DNA from: an uncultured Bacteroidales bacterium
GTDB lineage: Bacteria; Bacteroidota; Bacteroidia; Bacteroidales; UBA932
Reading direction: 5' to 3'
Assembly (NCBI GenBank): GCA_944325435.1
Contig: CALVAC010000001.1
Location: 159,854 to 223,853, forward strand
Length of the DNA: 64,000 nt
Positions 50,996-61,596 of this stretch are shown here, piece after piece (position 1 is the stretch's first letter; the number at the start of each line of letters is the position of its first letter). The translations under genes were made by a program, and so were the position numbers. The notes beneath the pieces are model-generated. The model ran no database searches, had not been told where the DNA came from, and saw only the letters and a program-made list of their open reading frames with translations.

Positions 50996-53900
50996 ATGAA
51001 AAACATTCTCCATTCTATTGCCGGGACGGCTCTCTGGATTGCGGCCGTTGTAATGTTATTCTCCTGCGGACAAAGGGAGGCTGTCTCTCCGGATACGGGA
51101 TTTTCGACATGGATCAGCGCGTACACAGGAGGGATGCTCCGGACGGATGCCAGTGTCAGGATAGTGTTCTGCACACCGCTGTCAAGTCTCTATGATGCAG
51201 ACGGCAAGGCCGTGACAGAGATGGACCGGAAGTCGCTGGACAGGCTGTTCTCCTTCTCTCCGGCATTGACTGGCTCCGTGAGGATTGCCGGAGATGACAC
51301 AGTGGAATTCATCCCGGATGAGGGAGAAATGAAACCGGGCACGGTGTATAAGGCCAGTTTCCGGCTCGGGGATGTGGTGGATACAGGTGACAGCCGTCTC
51401 GACATCTTCCGCTTCTCTTTCAGCACTGCTCCGAGGGAGGCGCAGATGGAAATGGAATGGATTCTGACGGATGACAGGTTTCCTGACAAGGCAACTGTCA
51501 CCGGCACAATCTATTTCAGCGAGACCCCCACTCCGGATGCCGAAATGAGGATGCTTTCATGTTCATATCCCGACAACAGTTATCGGCTGAGATTCAAACG
51601 GAGCGAAGATGGACTGTCATCGAGGTTCCGGATTTCCGGTCTTGCACGTGGCGAAGAAGACCGGGAACTGGTCATCAGTCTGGACGGGTCTTCAGACGGA
51701 TTTATGTCGGACCAGAAGGAAAGGGTCATGATCCCGTCCGTGTCCGGATTCAAGGTTCTCGGGACACGCCTTGTCGAAAAAGCGAATCCATATATAGACA
51801 TCACGTTCTCCCAACCTGTTGACAAGGAGTCCGACCTGTCTGGCATGTTCAGGCTCGATGGTGCGGGCAGGACATGGACCGACATAAGAGGCAATATCGT
51901 AAGGTTGTATTTCGAAAGCCTCGGCAATGAAGAACTGACTCTCAGGATAGCTGCAGGCATCAGGAGCACAAGGGGAGAGAGACTGGAAGAGTCTGTGGGA
52001 GTGAAGATTGCCGGAGAAGAAATGAAACCGGCCGTGGAAATTCCCCTGAATGGCAATATCCTCCCTGACGACAGGGAACTGCTGCTGCCTTTGCGGGCAG
52101 TGAACCTTTCTGCGGTGGACATTTCCGTAATCCGTATCTACGGCAACAATATCCTTTATTTCCTGCAGGACAACGACATTGATGGAGACAACGGTCTCCG
52201 GCGTTTCGGCAGGCTGATATGCAGACAGACTGTGAGGCTGGACACGGATCCGGGCAGGGATCTCGGACGCTGGCAGGATTTCGCGGTCGACCTTTCCGGA
52301 CTTTTCCGGCAGGAACCGGGAGCCATCTACAGGATAAGGGTCTCTTTCCGGCAGGAGTATTCTCTATACGGGAAAGGGCACAGGCTTCCATCAGGAGATA
52401 CAGATGAGGCCGGGACTCTGATAAAACTCAGTCCTGATACACCGGGAGATGAGGAAATGCTTGTATGGGACACCCCATCCCCTTACTATTATGAAAGTTT
52501 CTATGGAGATGGATACAACTGGAAGGAGAGGAACAATCCGGAAAGACCGACCTACTATATGATGGGGGAAAGATTCCCGTACTGCAACCTGATGACATCC
52601 AGCCTTGGAATCATAGCAAAAAGCGCAGGAGATGGGAAACTTCTGGTCGCCGTCAATGACATAATGTCCACAGATCCGGTGGAGGACGCGTCCATAAAGG
52701 TGTATAACTATCAGCTCCAGGTCATCGGGGAGGCCGGGACGGACAGCCGTGGATTCGCCGAAATAAAGACTTCCGGAGTGCCATTCGCTGTCACCGCAAG
52801 TTCAGGGACATCCATCAGCTACCTCAAGGTGACATCCGGCAGCGAGAAATCCATGAGCAGGTTCGACACGGGAGGGCAGAAACCGGAGAAAGGGCTGAAA
52901 TGCTTCATCTACGGAGAACGCGGAGTATGGAGGCCGGGCGATACCCTGCATGTATCCGCCATGATTGATGACCCACAGGGACGGATACCGGATTCACACC
53001 CTGTCACAATGGAACTTTATTCCCCTCTCGGACAGTTCCATACAAGGATAGTGAACAGCAGGGGCACTGACGGGCTGTATGTATTCGACATCCCGACTTC
53101 CGCAGATGACCCCACAGGGACATGGAATGCATATTTCAAGGTGGGAGGCTCTTCCTTCCACAAGGCCCTTATGATAGAGACAATCAAGCCGAACAGACTG
53201 AAAATTTCGTTGAAGACACCTGAAGATGTACTGCTGGCAGGGGAAAAGACACGGTTCACGCTTGCGGCATCCTGGCTCACCGGCCCGGCCGCCGCTGGTC
53301 TTGAAGGCAAGGTGGAAATGCACCTCAGTCCTGCAGGAAAGGCCTTCAAAGGATATGAAGGATACAGTTTCTATGACCCTACCATCCCCGCTTCCGGCAC
53401 TTCGGTCAGCCTGTTGGATGTCACGCTGGACGGACAAGGCAACTCCGTACAGGACATCATTATGCCGTCACTTGACAAGGCTCCCGGAATGATGGAGGCC
53501 AGACTTGTAAGCACCGTACAGGAGAGCGGAGGGGACGAGAGCATCACATCGCAGACGAAGCTGTTCTCTCCCTACAACGCATATGTCGGAATACGGGTTC
53601 CTGACAGCGGAGAAGGCTATGTCGAAACTGACACCACGCATTTTTTCAGCATCGCAGTCATAGACAGGGACGGAAAGAAAGTGCAGGGGCACAGGATAGA
53701 ATACAGAATATTCAAGATAGACTGGAGCTGGTGGTGGGAAAGCAAGGCGGATGAACTTGCATCGTATGTGAACAGCTCCTCAGCAAAGCCTTTCAGCAAA
53801 GGCTCGTTCATATCCTCGGACAGAATCCACGAAATACCGTTCCGACTCGATTATCCGGAATGGGGACGTTTCCTGGTATATGTCAAGGATCTGGACGGGG

Positions 53901-56575
53901 GACACGCTGCAGGACGCATTTTCACTGCAGACTGGCCGGCATACCGGGGACGTTCCGACAAGAGAGACCCTGATGCTCTGACGATGCTCACATTTTCCAC
54001 CGACAGAAAGGAATACAGGACAGGGGAACAGGCGACAGTATATGTCCCTGCAGCAGATGGAGGCCGCGCTCTGGTATCCCTGGAGAACGGGAGCAGGATT
54101 ATCTCTTCAGAATGGGTGGAGACATCCGCCTCGGGAGACACTCCATACCGGTTTACCGTGACAGAGGAAATGAGTCCTAACTTCTATATCCATATCTCTC
54201 TGCTTCAGAAACATGGCAACACTTCCAACGACCTGCCTGTCAGGATGTACGGGGTACAGCCGGTGATGGTGGAGAATCCGGGCTCGCATCTGTATCCCCA
54301 GATTGCAATGCCGGATGCCGTCCGGCCACAGGAAGAGTTTCAAGTCAGGATCAGCGAGAAGAACGGAAAGAAGATGGCATATACCCTTGCCATCGTGGAT
54401 GAGGGGCTTCTGGACATAACAGCATTCAGGACACCTGACCCGTGGGCGGCAATCTACGCGAGGGAGGCTCTCGGAGTGAAGACTTGGGACCTCTACGACA
54501 ATGTCATCGGAGCTTTCGGAGGCAGGCTCTCCCCTATGGCAAGCATCGGAGGCGACCAGACAATCAACAAAGAATCCAGACAGGACAACAGGTTCAACCC
54601 TGTGGTGAAGTTCCTCGGGCCGTTCACACTCGACAAGAAAGAGAATGTGCACAGGATAACCTTGCCGATGTATGTCGGCTCTGTAAGAGTAATGGTGGTG
54701 GCAGGAAAAGACGGGGCATACGGGAATGCAGAAAAATCCGTACCGGTAAGGTCTCCGCTTATGGTACTCCCTACACTGCCGCGCATCCTTGCACCTGGAG
54801 AGGAAGTCGCGCTGCCGGTCAATGTCTTCGCCATGGAAAATCCAGAACCGGATGTGAAGGTGACAGTCTCCGTGGATGGTGCAGCCAGGCTGGTTTCCGG
54901 AGCATCACAGCAAATTTCATTTCCGGAACCCGGAGACAGGCTGGTCAATTTCATCCTCAGGACAACGGGAGAGGGGACAGCAAGAATCCGGATTTCTGCG
55001 ACAGGAGGCGGACATAGCGCATCCGAGACCGTTTCGGTACCTGTAAGGAACCCTAACCCTGCCGTGATATCGAGACACGGGACCATACTGGAGCCGGGAG
55101 AATCCAAGACTATGGATTACGGGCCGCTCGACCTGACGGAATCCTCCGCAGTCCTTGAACTGGCATCATTCCCGGCAATGGACATCCACGGGACTTTCAG
55201 ATATATGCTCGACTACAGCAACGGATGCTCGGAACAGCTTGCGGCAAGAGGCATCGCCCTGCTGTCTCTGAAGAGATTCCTGTCAGCAGAGGAGACCGCT
55301 GCCGTGGACAGCCTTGTGCCAGGACTTCTCGGCAAGCTCTATGGCAGGCAGCTCGCGGATGGAGGATTCCCTGTATGGCCGGGACAGGCAGCCGCCAATG
55401 AATGGATAACATCCATGGCCGGCCAGTTCATGTCGCTTGCAGCCGCCCAGGGATACGAAGTGAACAAAGGAGTCTACAGCGCATGGATGAATTTCCAGAA
55501 ACGCTGCATCAGAAACTACAAGGAACCATCGGGTACAGAACCGGGAGCGGGCAGCGCTTCCATCAACCAGGCATACCGTCTGTACACCATGGCCCTGGCA
55601 TCCTCCGCTGAAACCGGGGCGATGAACAGGCTGAAGGAATCCGCGTCAATACCGGCCATCCCGAGATGGCTGCTCGCATCAGCATACGCATTGGATGGGA
55701 AGAAAACAGTCGCCAAGGAAATCATATCAGGACTCAAGACAGAGACTGCCGCATATTCACCTGAAGACCGGACCTTCGGCTCCCCTCTCCGCGACAAGGC
55801 TATAATGCTTGAAAGCCTTGTGCTGGCAGATGACATATACGGGGCTCTTGAACTGGCCGCCGATATGGCTGACAGACTGAAGAACGGCCTGCTTTCCACC
55901 CAATATGCCGCTTTCACTGCATCTGCAATGTCCCGGATGGCAGACAGGCTCAACACAGAAGCATTACACGCGGAAATCAGCCACACAGGAATATCCGGCC
56001 AATCTGCGGAAACGATAAACAGCACAGCTGCCATCCTGTCAAGGGCACTGGACATCTCCAGACCGTCCGTGACAATCAAGAACCTTTCGGACGGACCTGT
56101 ATATGCAACCGTGACAACAAAAGAAAAGCCTGCAGCGGATGCTGCCATCAGTGCTTCCGCATCGGGAATAGGGCTTGGCGTATCATGGACCGACCTGGAC
56201 GGGAATCCCGTCAATCCGGCCGACCTGTCCCAAGGTTCTGATTTCAAGGTGACTGTCACGGTCATGAACAATTCAGGCACAGTGGACTTGTCTTCCCTTG
56301 CACTTTGTATTCCCGCTCCATCCGGCTGGGAAATATTCAACGAAAGGCTTTACGGCAACGCCTCTGCCGCAGAAGCCGGGTATGAGTATATGGATATGAG
56401 GGATGACTGCGTCAGATATTATTTCGACCTGGCAAGGGGCACAAGAAAATCTTTCTCCGTAAGGTTCAGGGCTGCTTACAAAGGCGAATTCATACTGCCT
56501 TCCATCAGCTGCGAGGCAATGTATTCTCCTGAAAACAATGCGCATACCGCATCCGGAAAAGCTATTGTCCGCTGA
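50996..56575 (+). CDS. Alpha-2-macroglobulin family lipoprotein
   Basis: A 1859-residue lipoprotein (LFS-Cys24). N-terminal Ig-like/MG1 region (to about 500), a chain of macroglobulin domains, the bait-region/MG7 area, then the thioester domain with GCSEQ (Cys1411, Glu1413, Gln1414), equal to the CxEQ thioester of complement and A2M. It is anchored in the periplasm and traps proteases that breach the envelope. The start at 50996 gives the lipobox; the frame from 50924 lacks one. The next gene is pbpC, 12 bp on, the conserved A2M/PBP1C pair that repairs peptidoglycan when the wall is attacked. Confidence 0.92.
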   Translation: MKNILHSIAGTALWIAAVVMLFSCGQREAVSPDTGFSTWISAYTGGMLRTDASVRIVFCTPLSSLYDADGKAVTEMDRKSLDRLFSFSPALTGSVRIAGDDTVEFIPDEGEMKPGTVYKASFRLGDVVDTGDSRLDIFRFSFSTAPREAQMEMEWILTDDRFPDKATVTGTIYFSETPTPDAEMRMLSCSYPDNSYRLRFKRSEDGLSSRFRISGLARGEEDRELVISLDGSSDGFMSDQKERVMIPSVSGFKVLGTRLVEKANPYIDITFSQPVDKESDLSGMFRLDGAGRTWTDIRGNIVRLYFESLGNEELTLRIAAGIRSTRGERLEESVGVKIAGEEMKPAVEIPLNGNILPDDRELLLPLRAVNLSAVDISVIRIYGNNILYFLQDNDIDGDNGLRRFGRLICRQTVRLDTDPGRDLGRWQDFAVDLSGLFRQEPGAIYRIRVSFRQEYSLYGKGHRLPSGDTDEAGTLIKLSPDTPGDEEMLVWDTPSPYYYESFYGDGYNWKERNNPERPTYYMMGERFPYCNLMTSSLGIIAKSAGDGKLLVAVNDIMSTDPVEDASIKVYNYQLQVIGEAGTDSRGFAEIKTSGVPFAVTASSGTSISYLKVTSGSEKSMSRFDTGGQKPEKGLKCFIYGERGVWRPGDTLHVSAMIDDPQGRIPDSHPVTMELYSPLGQFHTRIVNSRGTDGLYVFDIPTSADDPTGTWNAYFKVGGSSFHKALMIETIKPNRLKISLKTPEDVLLAGEKTRFTLAASWLTGPAAAGLEGKVEMHLSPAGKAFKGYEGYSFYDPTIPASGTSVSLLDVTLDGQGNSVQDIIMPSLDKAPGMMEARLVSTVQESGGDESITSQTKLFSPYNAYVGIRVPDSGEGYVETDTTHFFSIAVIDRDGKKVQGHRIEYRIFKIDWSWWWESKADELASYVNSSSAKPFSKGSFISSDRIHEIPFRLDYPEWGRFLVYVKDLDGGHAAGRIFTADWPAYRGRSDKRDPDALTMLTFSTDRKEYRTGEQATVYVPAADGGRALVSLENGSRIISSEWVETSASGDTPYRFTVTEEMSPNFYIHISLLQKHGNTSNDLPVRMYGVQPVMVENPGSHLYPQIAMPDAVRPQEEFQVRISEKNGKKMAYTLAIVDEGLLDITAFRTPDPWAAIYAREALGVKTWDLYDNVIGAFGGRLSPMASIGGDQTINKESRQDNRFNPVVKFLGPFTLDKKENVHRITLPMYVGSVRVMVVAGKDGAYGNAEKSVPVRSPLMVLPTLPRILAPGEEVALPVNVFAMENPEPDVKVTVSVDGAARLVSGASQQISFPEPGDRLVNFILRTTGEGTARIRISATGGGHSASETVSVPVRNPNPAVISRHGTILEPGESKTMDYGPLDLTESSAVLELASFPAMDIHGTFRYMLDYSNGCSEQLAARGIALLSLKRFLSAEETAAVDSLVPGLLGKLYGRQLADGGFPVWPGQAAANEWITSMAGQFMSLAAAQGYEVNKGVYSAWMNFQKRCIRNYKEPSGTEPGAGSASINQAYRLYTMALASSAETGAMNRLKESASIPAIPRWLLASAYALDGKKTVAKEIISGLKTETAAYSPEDRTFGSPLRDKAIMLESLVLADDIYGALELAADMADRLKNGLLSTQYAAFTASAMSRMADRLNTEALHAEISHTGISGQSAETINSTAAILSRALDISRPSVTIKNLSDGPVYATVTTKEKPAADAAISASASGIGLGVSWTDLDGNPVNPADLSQGSDFKVTVTVMNNSGTVDLSSLALCIPAPSGWEIFNERLYGNASAAEAGYEYMDMRDDCVRYYFDLARGTRKSFSVRFRAAYKGEFILPSISCEAMYSPENNAHTASGKAIVR

Positions 56576-56587
56576 CAGCCTTCTGAT

Positions 56588-58933
56588 ATGATAAAAAAGG
56601 CATTGTCCAGGATATCAGCCGCTATCAGGAAAAGACCGGCAATCTCCGCTCTGGCTGCCGGTCTTATTGTCCTGTGCACCGCATACCTCTGCTGCCTACC
56701 CAAAGACCTGTTCGATGACACATCCTATTCCAGGGTTCTGACAGACCGCAACGGAGAGCTTCTAAATGCACAGATAGCAGATGATGGGCAATGGAGATTC
56801 CCACCATCGGACTCTGTCCCGGAAAAATTCAGCATAGCCATCACTGCGTTTGAAGACAGATGGTTCAGATGGCATCCTGGTGTGAATCCGGTATCCCTGG
56901 CCAGGGCAGCATGTCAGAACCTGTCATCCGGCCGGGTGGTAAGCGGAGGCAGCACCATTACAATGCAGGTCATCCGGCTGGCACGGAACAGGGAAAGGAC
57001 GGTATGGCAGAAAGCCATAGAGTGTATCCTCGCCACCCGGCTCGAACTCCGGTGCAGCAAGAATGAAATCATGGCTCTCTATGCCGCCCATGCCCCGTTC
57101 GGAGGCAATGTGGTAGGACTTGAAGCTGCCGCATGGAGATATTTCGGGAAACCGGCAGCCGAACTATCCTGGGCCGAGACAGCCACACTCGCAGTATTGC
57201 CCAACGCCCCTGCCATGATACATCCTGGCAGAAACCGCGACATGCTGAAACAGAAAAGGGACAGGCTGCTCCGTTCTCTGTATGACACGGGGAAGATAGA
57301 CTCTACAGACCTGGCTCTTGCTTGCGATGAGCCCCTGCCGGACAAACCGCTGCCATTGCCACAGTACGCACCCCACCTGACAAACAGCAGATTCCTCGAC
57401 TATGCCGGAGACGGATGCGGCCGGACCTCTGTGGACATCTATCTGCAACGGCAGGTGGAGTCCATCACCGGAAGATGGAACAGCATCTTCAGCCGAAGGG
57501 GTATCAATGACATCGCCGCCGTCGTGTTCGATGTCAGGACAATGGAAATACTGGCATACTGCGGCAACGCCGGTTTCTCTTCCGGCCGTCCAGGATGCCA
57601 GGTGGACATACTCCAGTCTCCCCGCAGCACGGGAAGTATCCTCAAACCGCTTCTGTACTGTGCCATGCTGCAGGATGGGGCGATTCTTCCGCGAACCATT
57701 CTCCCGGATATTCCGGTCAATATCAACGGTTTCTCTCCACAGAACTACGACCTGCAGTTCTACGGGGCCGTACCTGCCGACGAGGCACTCGCAAGATCTC
57801 TCAATGTCCCGGCCGTACATATCCTGAGAAAATACGGAGTCCCGAGATTCCATTCCCTGCTCAGGTCTGCAGGGATGACAACCCTGACAAGGTCTCCGGA
57901 TGACTACGGCCTGTCGCTTATTCTGGGCGGGGCCGAAGGACGGCTTTTCGAGGTCACGGAAATATATGCACGCATGGCCTATATACTGGCATATCCGGGA
58001 AACGACGTGACCGGAAACAGCCCACATATTGAGGCAGGTATGGATGCTGACTTCCCGCTGACAGACCTGGAGTCAATCTGGTGGACGATGGATGCCCTGA
58101 AAGATGTCAACCGGCCTGATGAGATGGACTGGAGACAGATATCCTCTGTCCGTAAAGTGGCGTGGAAAACAGGGACCAGCTACGGATTCCGCGATGCATG
58201 GGCCGTAGGTGTCACTCCTGAATATGCAGTAGGGGTATGGGCGGGAAATGCCGATGGAGCAGGAGTGCCGGGGCTGTCCGGAGCAACGGCGGCAGGCCCC
58301 GTAATGTTCGACATATTCAACTCTCTCCCATCCGCCGGCTCCTCTCCCGAATGGTTTGAAGAACCGTCAGACACAGCATACTGCATAGCTGAAGTCTGCA
58401 GAGAGTCCGGATATCTTGCCGGACAGTACTGCAATGTCCGGGATACCCTTACACTTCCCAAAGCTGCGCTCCGCAGCCCGGTATGCCCATACCACAAGGC
58501 CATCACCGTCAGCGCTGATGGATGTTACAGTGTATCCGCATCCGTACCGGGTGCAAGGACCGTCAATATGTTCATCCTCCCTCCTGCAATGGAATGGTAT
58601 TACAGGCAGCATCATCCGGAATATAAGGCAATGCCTCCGCAAAGGCCGGGACAGGAAGCCGCAGATGGCAACAGCCCTATGGGATTCATATATCCAGAGC
58701 CGGGGAGCACCATTTCCATCCCCCGCCAGCTTGACGGAAGCATAAAGGGCGCGACATTCAATCTTGCCCACAGCAATCCCGGTACAGAGGTATTCTGGCA
58801 TCTCGATTCGGAATATCTCGGCTCCACCAGGCATATCCACCAGATGGACATTGTCGCTGCCCCCGGAGCACACACCGTCACAGTCGTGGACGCTTCCGGC
58901 AACTCCCTTTCCGTCCGCTTTTTCGTCAAATGA
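56588..58933 (+). CDS. pbpC: Penicillin-binding protein 1C
   Basis: A 781-residue bifunctional peptidoglycan synthase: membrane anchor (about 18-36); glycosyltransferase-51 domain (about 60-240) with catalytic Glu89 (TAFEDRWF) and GGSTITMQ; transpeptidase domain (about 300-560) with Ser350 in STGSILKP and KTGTSYGFRDAW; and a C-terminal BiPBP_C domain (about 690-781), which separates PBP1C from PBP1A/B. It polymerises and perhaps crosslinks glycan strands in the periplasm. Co-transcribed with the macroglobulin gene. Confidence 0.94.
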   Translation: MIKKALSRISAAIRKRPAISALAAGLIVLCTAYLCCLPKDLFDDTSYSRVLTDRNGELLNAQIADDGQWRFPPSDSVPEKFSIAITAFEDRWFRWHPGVNPVSLARAACQNLSSGRVVSGGSTITMQVIRLARNRERTVWQKAIECILATRLELRCSKNEIMALYAAHAPFGGNVVGLEAAAWRYFGKPAAELSWAETATLAVLPNAPAMIHPGRNRDMLKQKRDRLLRSLYDTGKIDSTDLALACDEPLPDKPLPLPQYAPHLTNSRFLDYAGDGCGRTSVDIYLQRQVESITGRWNSIFSRRGINDIAAVVFDVRTMEILAYCGNAGFSSGRPGCQVDILQSPRSTGSILKPLLYCAMLQDGAILPRTILPDIPVNINGFSPQNYDLQFYGAVPADEALARSLNVPAVHILRKYGVPRFHSLLRSAGMTTLTRSPDDYGLSLILGGAEGRLFEVTEIYARMAYILAYPGNDVTGNSPHIEAGMDADFPLTDLESIWWTMDALKDVNRPDEMDWRQISSVRKVAWKTGTSYGFRDAWAVGVTPEYAVGVWAGNADGAGVPGLSGATAAGPVMFDIFNSLPSAGSSPEWFEEPSDTAYCIAEVCRESGYLAGQYCNVRDTLTLPKAALRSPVCPYHKAITVSADGCYSVSASVPGARTVNMFILPPAMEWYYRQHHPEYKAMPPQRPGQEAADGNSPMGFIYPEPGSTISIPRQLDGSIKGATFNLAHSNPGTEVFWHLDSEYLGSTRHIHQMDIVAAPGAHTVTVVDASGNSLSVRFFVK

Positions 58934-59043
58934 CTGCCAATCTGTCCCAGTACATTATTTTCACTTCGATGGATTCAAACGATAACGGAATGGCTTTTTA
59001 CGGACAGAGTCTGAAAATTTGTATAAAACAAAATTAATTTGAG

Positions 59044-59052
59044 TAACTTTGC
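59044..59052 (+). promoter_or_regulatory. Candidate -7 element of the EEP-family gene
   Basis: TAACTTTGC matches TAnnTTTGC; TTTG lies 22 bp upstream (slightly long spacing). The leader would be about 20 nt. Confidence 0.55.
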
Positions 59053-59076
59053 GTGAATTGACAAACCATTGGAATT

Positions 59077-59910
59077 ATGCGAAAAATAACCTATTTCTGC
59101 GCCTTATCATTGATGGCGGCACTGACCCTGACGGGATGCGGACAGGAAGAAAAAGTACAGCTGGATGTCATTTCCTACAATATCAGGCAGGGAGTGGCCG
59201 ATGACGGGACAAACTCATGGGAATACCGCCGTCCTGCGACAATCGCCATGCTGCAGGACAAGCATCCGGACATCTTCGGAGTCCAGGAGGCATACGATTT
59301 CCAGATAGATTATATAACCGAGAACCTTCCTGAATACGCGAGCATCGGTGTCGGCAGGGAAGACGGCAAAAAGTCTGGAGAACATATGTCCATATTCTAC
59401 AACACGACTTTCATCAAGATGCTGAAATGGGGCACATTCTGGCTCTCCGAGACACCGGAACAGCCATCATTGGGCTGGGATGCGGCCTGCAGGAGGACTG
59501 CGACATGGGCATTGCTTGAAAAGGAAGGCCGCAGATTCTATTATGTGAACACGCATCTCGACCATGTCGGCAAGGAAGCCCAGAAGAATGGTCTTGCCCT
59601 TATAGTGGACAGGATTGCGGACATCAATCCTGAAGGGTACCCGATGGTGCTGACAGGTGACTTCAATGTCACTCCTGACGACCCGGTACTCGATGACCTC
59701 GAGACGAAGATGCTCAGCGCAAGGGACAACGCGGAAGAAACAGACCATCTCGGCACATTCAACGGCTGGGGGAACAGCGATTCGGTAATCGACTACATCT
59801 GGTATTCAGGATTCGCATCATGCGACAGGTTCGAGACCGTCAGGACACAGTACGGCAATATCCCTTACATATCCGACCACTATCCGGTCCACGCCACACT
59901 GACCTTCTGA
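59077..59910 (+). CDS. Secreted endonuclease/exonuclease/phosphatase-fold lipoprotein
   Basis: A 277-residue lipoprotein (LTG-Cys21) with all EEP-fold active-site blocks: VISYNIRQG, FGVQEAY, VNTHLDHVG, LTGDFNVTPDDP, SDSVIDYIW and the closing SDHYPVHATLTF. These proteins hydrolyse phosphodiesters or phosphomonoesters (DNA, sphingomyelin, inositol phosphates) with Mg2+. The substrate is not evident; nearest relatives in Bacteroidales are annotated simply as EEP-family proteins. It has its own promoter. Confidence 0.88.
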   Translation: MRKITYFCALSLMAALTLTGCGQEEKVQLDVISYNIRQGVADDGTNSWEYRRPATIAMLQDKHPDIFGVQEAYDFQIDYITENLPEYASIGVGREDGKKSGEHMSIFYNTTFIKMLKWGTFWLSETPEQPSLGWDAACRRTATWALLEKEGRRFYYVNTHLDHVGKEAQKNGLALIVDRIADINPEGYPMVLTGDFNVTPDDPVLDDLETKMLSARDNAEETDHLGTFNGWGNSDSVIDYIWYSGFASCDRFETVRTQYGNIPYISDHYPVHATLTF

Positions 59911-59999
59911 CAAACGCAAGGAAACTGCCCGGTCTGAATCACAGCAGGCATCTTGCGTGTCGAGAAATTTAATTGACTAACTTAATAATCGAACCGGCT

Positions 60000-61547
60000 A
60001 TGCTGCGGAAAATAAGAGTGACCCTGGCAATCATCTTCTTCACTGTCATAACACTGCTGTTTCTGGACTTCACCGGGACCATTCACGCGTGGTTCGGCTG
60101 GATGGCAAAGATACAGTTCCTTCCCGCCATCCTTGCCCTGAACGCAGGCGTGGTAATCATTCTCATGATTCTGACGCTGGTATTCGGAAGAGTCTATTGT
60201 TCTGTGATATGCCCACTCGGAGTGTTTCAGGACATTGTCTCTTGGATCAACGGCAGAAGGGGGAAGAAACACAGGATGAGATTCAGCTGGTCTCCGGCAA
60301 AATCGTGGCTCAGATATGGAGTCCTCGCGCTTTTCATTGTCGCCCTGGTTGCCGGAATCGGGTCAGCTGCCGCTCTTCTTGAACCGTACAGCGCATACGG
60401 GCGTATCGCATCAAACCTGTTCTCGCCTCTGTACCAATGGGGGAACAACCTGCTTGCATACCTTGCAGAGAGGGTAAACAGCTATGCATTCTACAGCAAG
60501 GATGTATGGCTGAAAAACATTCCGACATTCATCATAGCCGCCATCACATTTGTCATCATCGTGGTTCTTGCATGGAGGAACGGCAGGACATGGTGCAATA
60601 CCATCTGTCCCGTAGGGACGGTGCTCGGATGGATGTCCAGGTTTTCCCTGCTGTCTGTGAAGATAGACAAGGACAAATGCACTTCCTGCAGTCTCTGCGC
60701 CAGAGGCTGCAAGGCATCTTGCATCGACTATAAAGGCCACGAAATTGACTATAGCCGCTGTGTGGCATGCATGGACTGTATCGACAACTGCACGCATGGG
60801 GCGATAAGCTATTCGTTCAGATACAGACGCGATACTCCGGCTTCCGGCAAATCCGGGACATCAGACTCTGATGTACCTGCCGATACCGGCAGAAGGAATT
60901 TCCTTTCGGCTACAGCCCTTGTAGCCACGGCTACAGCCGTGAATGCCCAGGAAAAGAAAGTGGATGGAGGGCTTGCAGTCATCGTGGACAAGGAGATTCC
61001 CGACAGGAAGACAGCAATCGTCCCCCCGGGAGCCTCAAGCCTGAAGGATTTCTACCAGCATTGTACAGCCTGCCAGCTGTGCGTATCAGTATGTCCGAAC
61101 GATGTGCTGCGCCCATCAGGAGGACTTATGAGACTGATGCAGCCGGAGATGTCTTACGAAAGGGGCTACTGCAGACCTGAATGCACCAAATGTTCCGAAG
61201 TCTGTCCTGCAGGAGCCATCAGGCCGGTCACGACAGCAGAGAAATCCTCTATCCAGATAGGACATGCGGTATGGATAAAACGGAACTGCATTCCTGTCAG
61301 GGATGGGGAGGAATGCGGCAACTGCGCCAGACACTGCCCGACAGGAGCCATTGTAATGGTCCCGTTACGGGGAAGGCACAGGCACGGCAACCCGGAAAAT
61401 GACGGAAAAGACAAGTCTCCGGCATTGAAGATTCCGGCTATAGACACAGAGAAATGCATCGGCTGCGGGGCATGCGAAAACCTCTGCCCGGCACGTCCGT
61501 TCAGTGCGATATATGTCGAGGGGCATGAAGTCCACAGGGAAATCTGA
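60000..61547 (+). CDS. Membrane polyferredoxin, NapH-NapG-like fusion
   Basis: A 515-residue protein. Residues 1-230 carry about five membrane helices with CSVICPLG and CNTICPVG motifs as in NapH. Two ferredoxin motifs follow (CTSCSLCARGCKASC, CVACMDCIDNC). At about residue 300 a Tat-like GRRNFLSATALVATATA segment precedes a NapG/MauM-like domain with four more cluster motifs (CTACQLCVSVCP, CTKCSEVCP, CGNCARHCP, CIGCGACENLCP). It looks like a membrane and a Tat-exported ferredoxin fused. The ATG at 60000 is preferred to TTG at 59973. It probably feeds electrons to the reductase 49 bp downstream (inference). Confidence 0.88.
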   Translation: MLRKIRVTLAIIFFTVITLLFLDFTGTIHAWFGWMAKIQFLPAILALNAGVVIILMILTLVFGRVYCSVICPLGVFQDIVSWINGRRGKKHRMRFSWSPAKSWLRYGVLALFIVALVAGIGSAAALLEPYSAYGRIASNLFSPLYQWGNNLLAYLAERVNSYAFYSKDVWLKNIPTFIIAAITFVIIVVLAWRNGRTWCNTICPVGTVLGWMSRFSLLSVKIDKDKCTSCSLCARGCKASCIDYKGHEIDYSRCVACMDCIDNCTHGAISYSFRYRRDTPASGKSGTSDSDVPADTGRRNFLSATALVATATAVNAQEKKVDGGLAVIVDKEIPDRKTAIVPPGASSLKDFYQHCTACQLCVSVCPNDVLRPSGGLMRLMQPEMSYERGYCRPECTKCSEVCPAGAIRPVTTAEKSSIQIGHAVWIKRNCIPVRDGEECGNCARHCPTGAIVMVPLRGRHRHGNPENDGKDKSPALKIPAIDTEKCIGCGACENLCPARPFSAIYVEGHEVHREI

Positions 61548-61596
61548 TGGCAGTCCGCGGTAAGAAAGGGATAGTGTACTTATAACAGATTGGAAA

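Noticed and set aside
59914..59957. Terminator after the EEP-family gene
   Set aside because: Seven-base arms (ACGCAAG/CTTGCGT) pair over a 30-nt loop with no T-tract, too weak to call.
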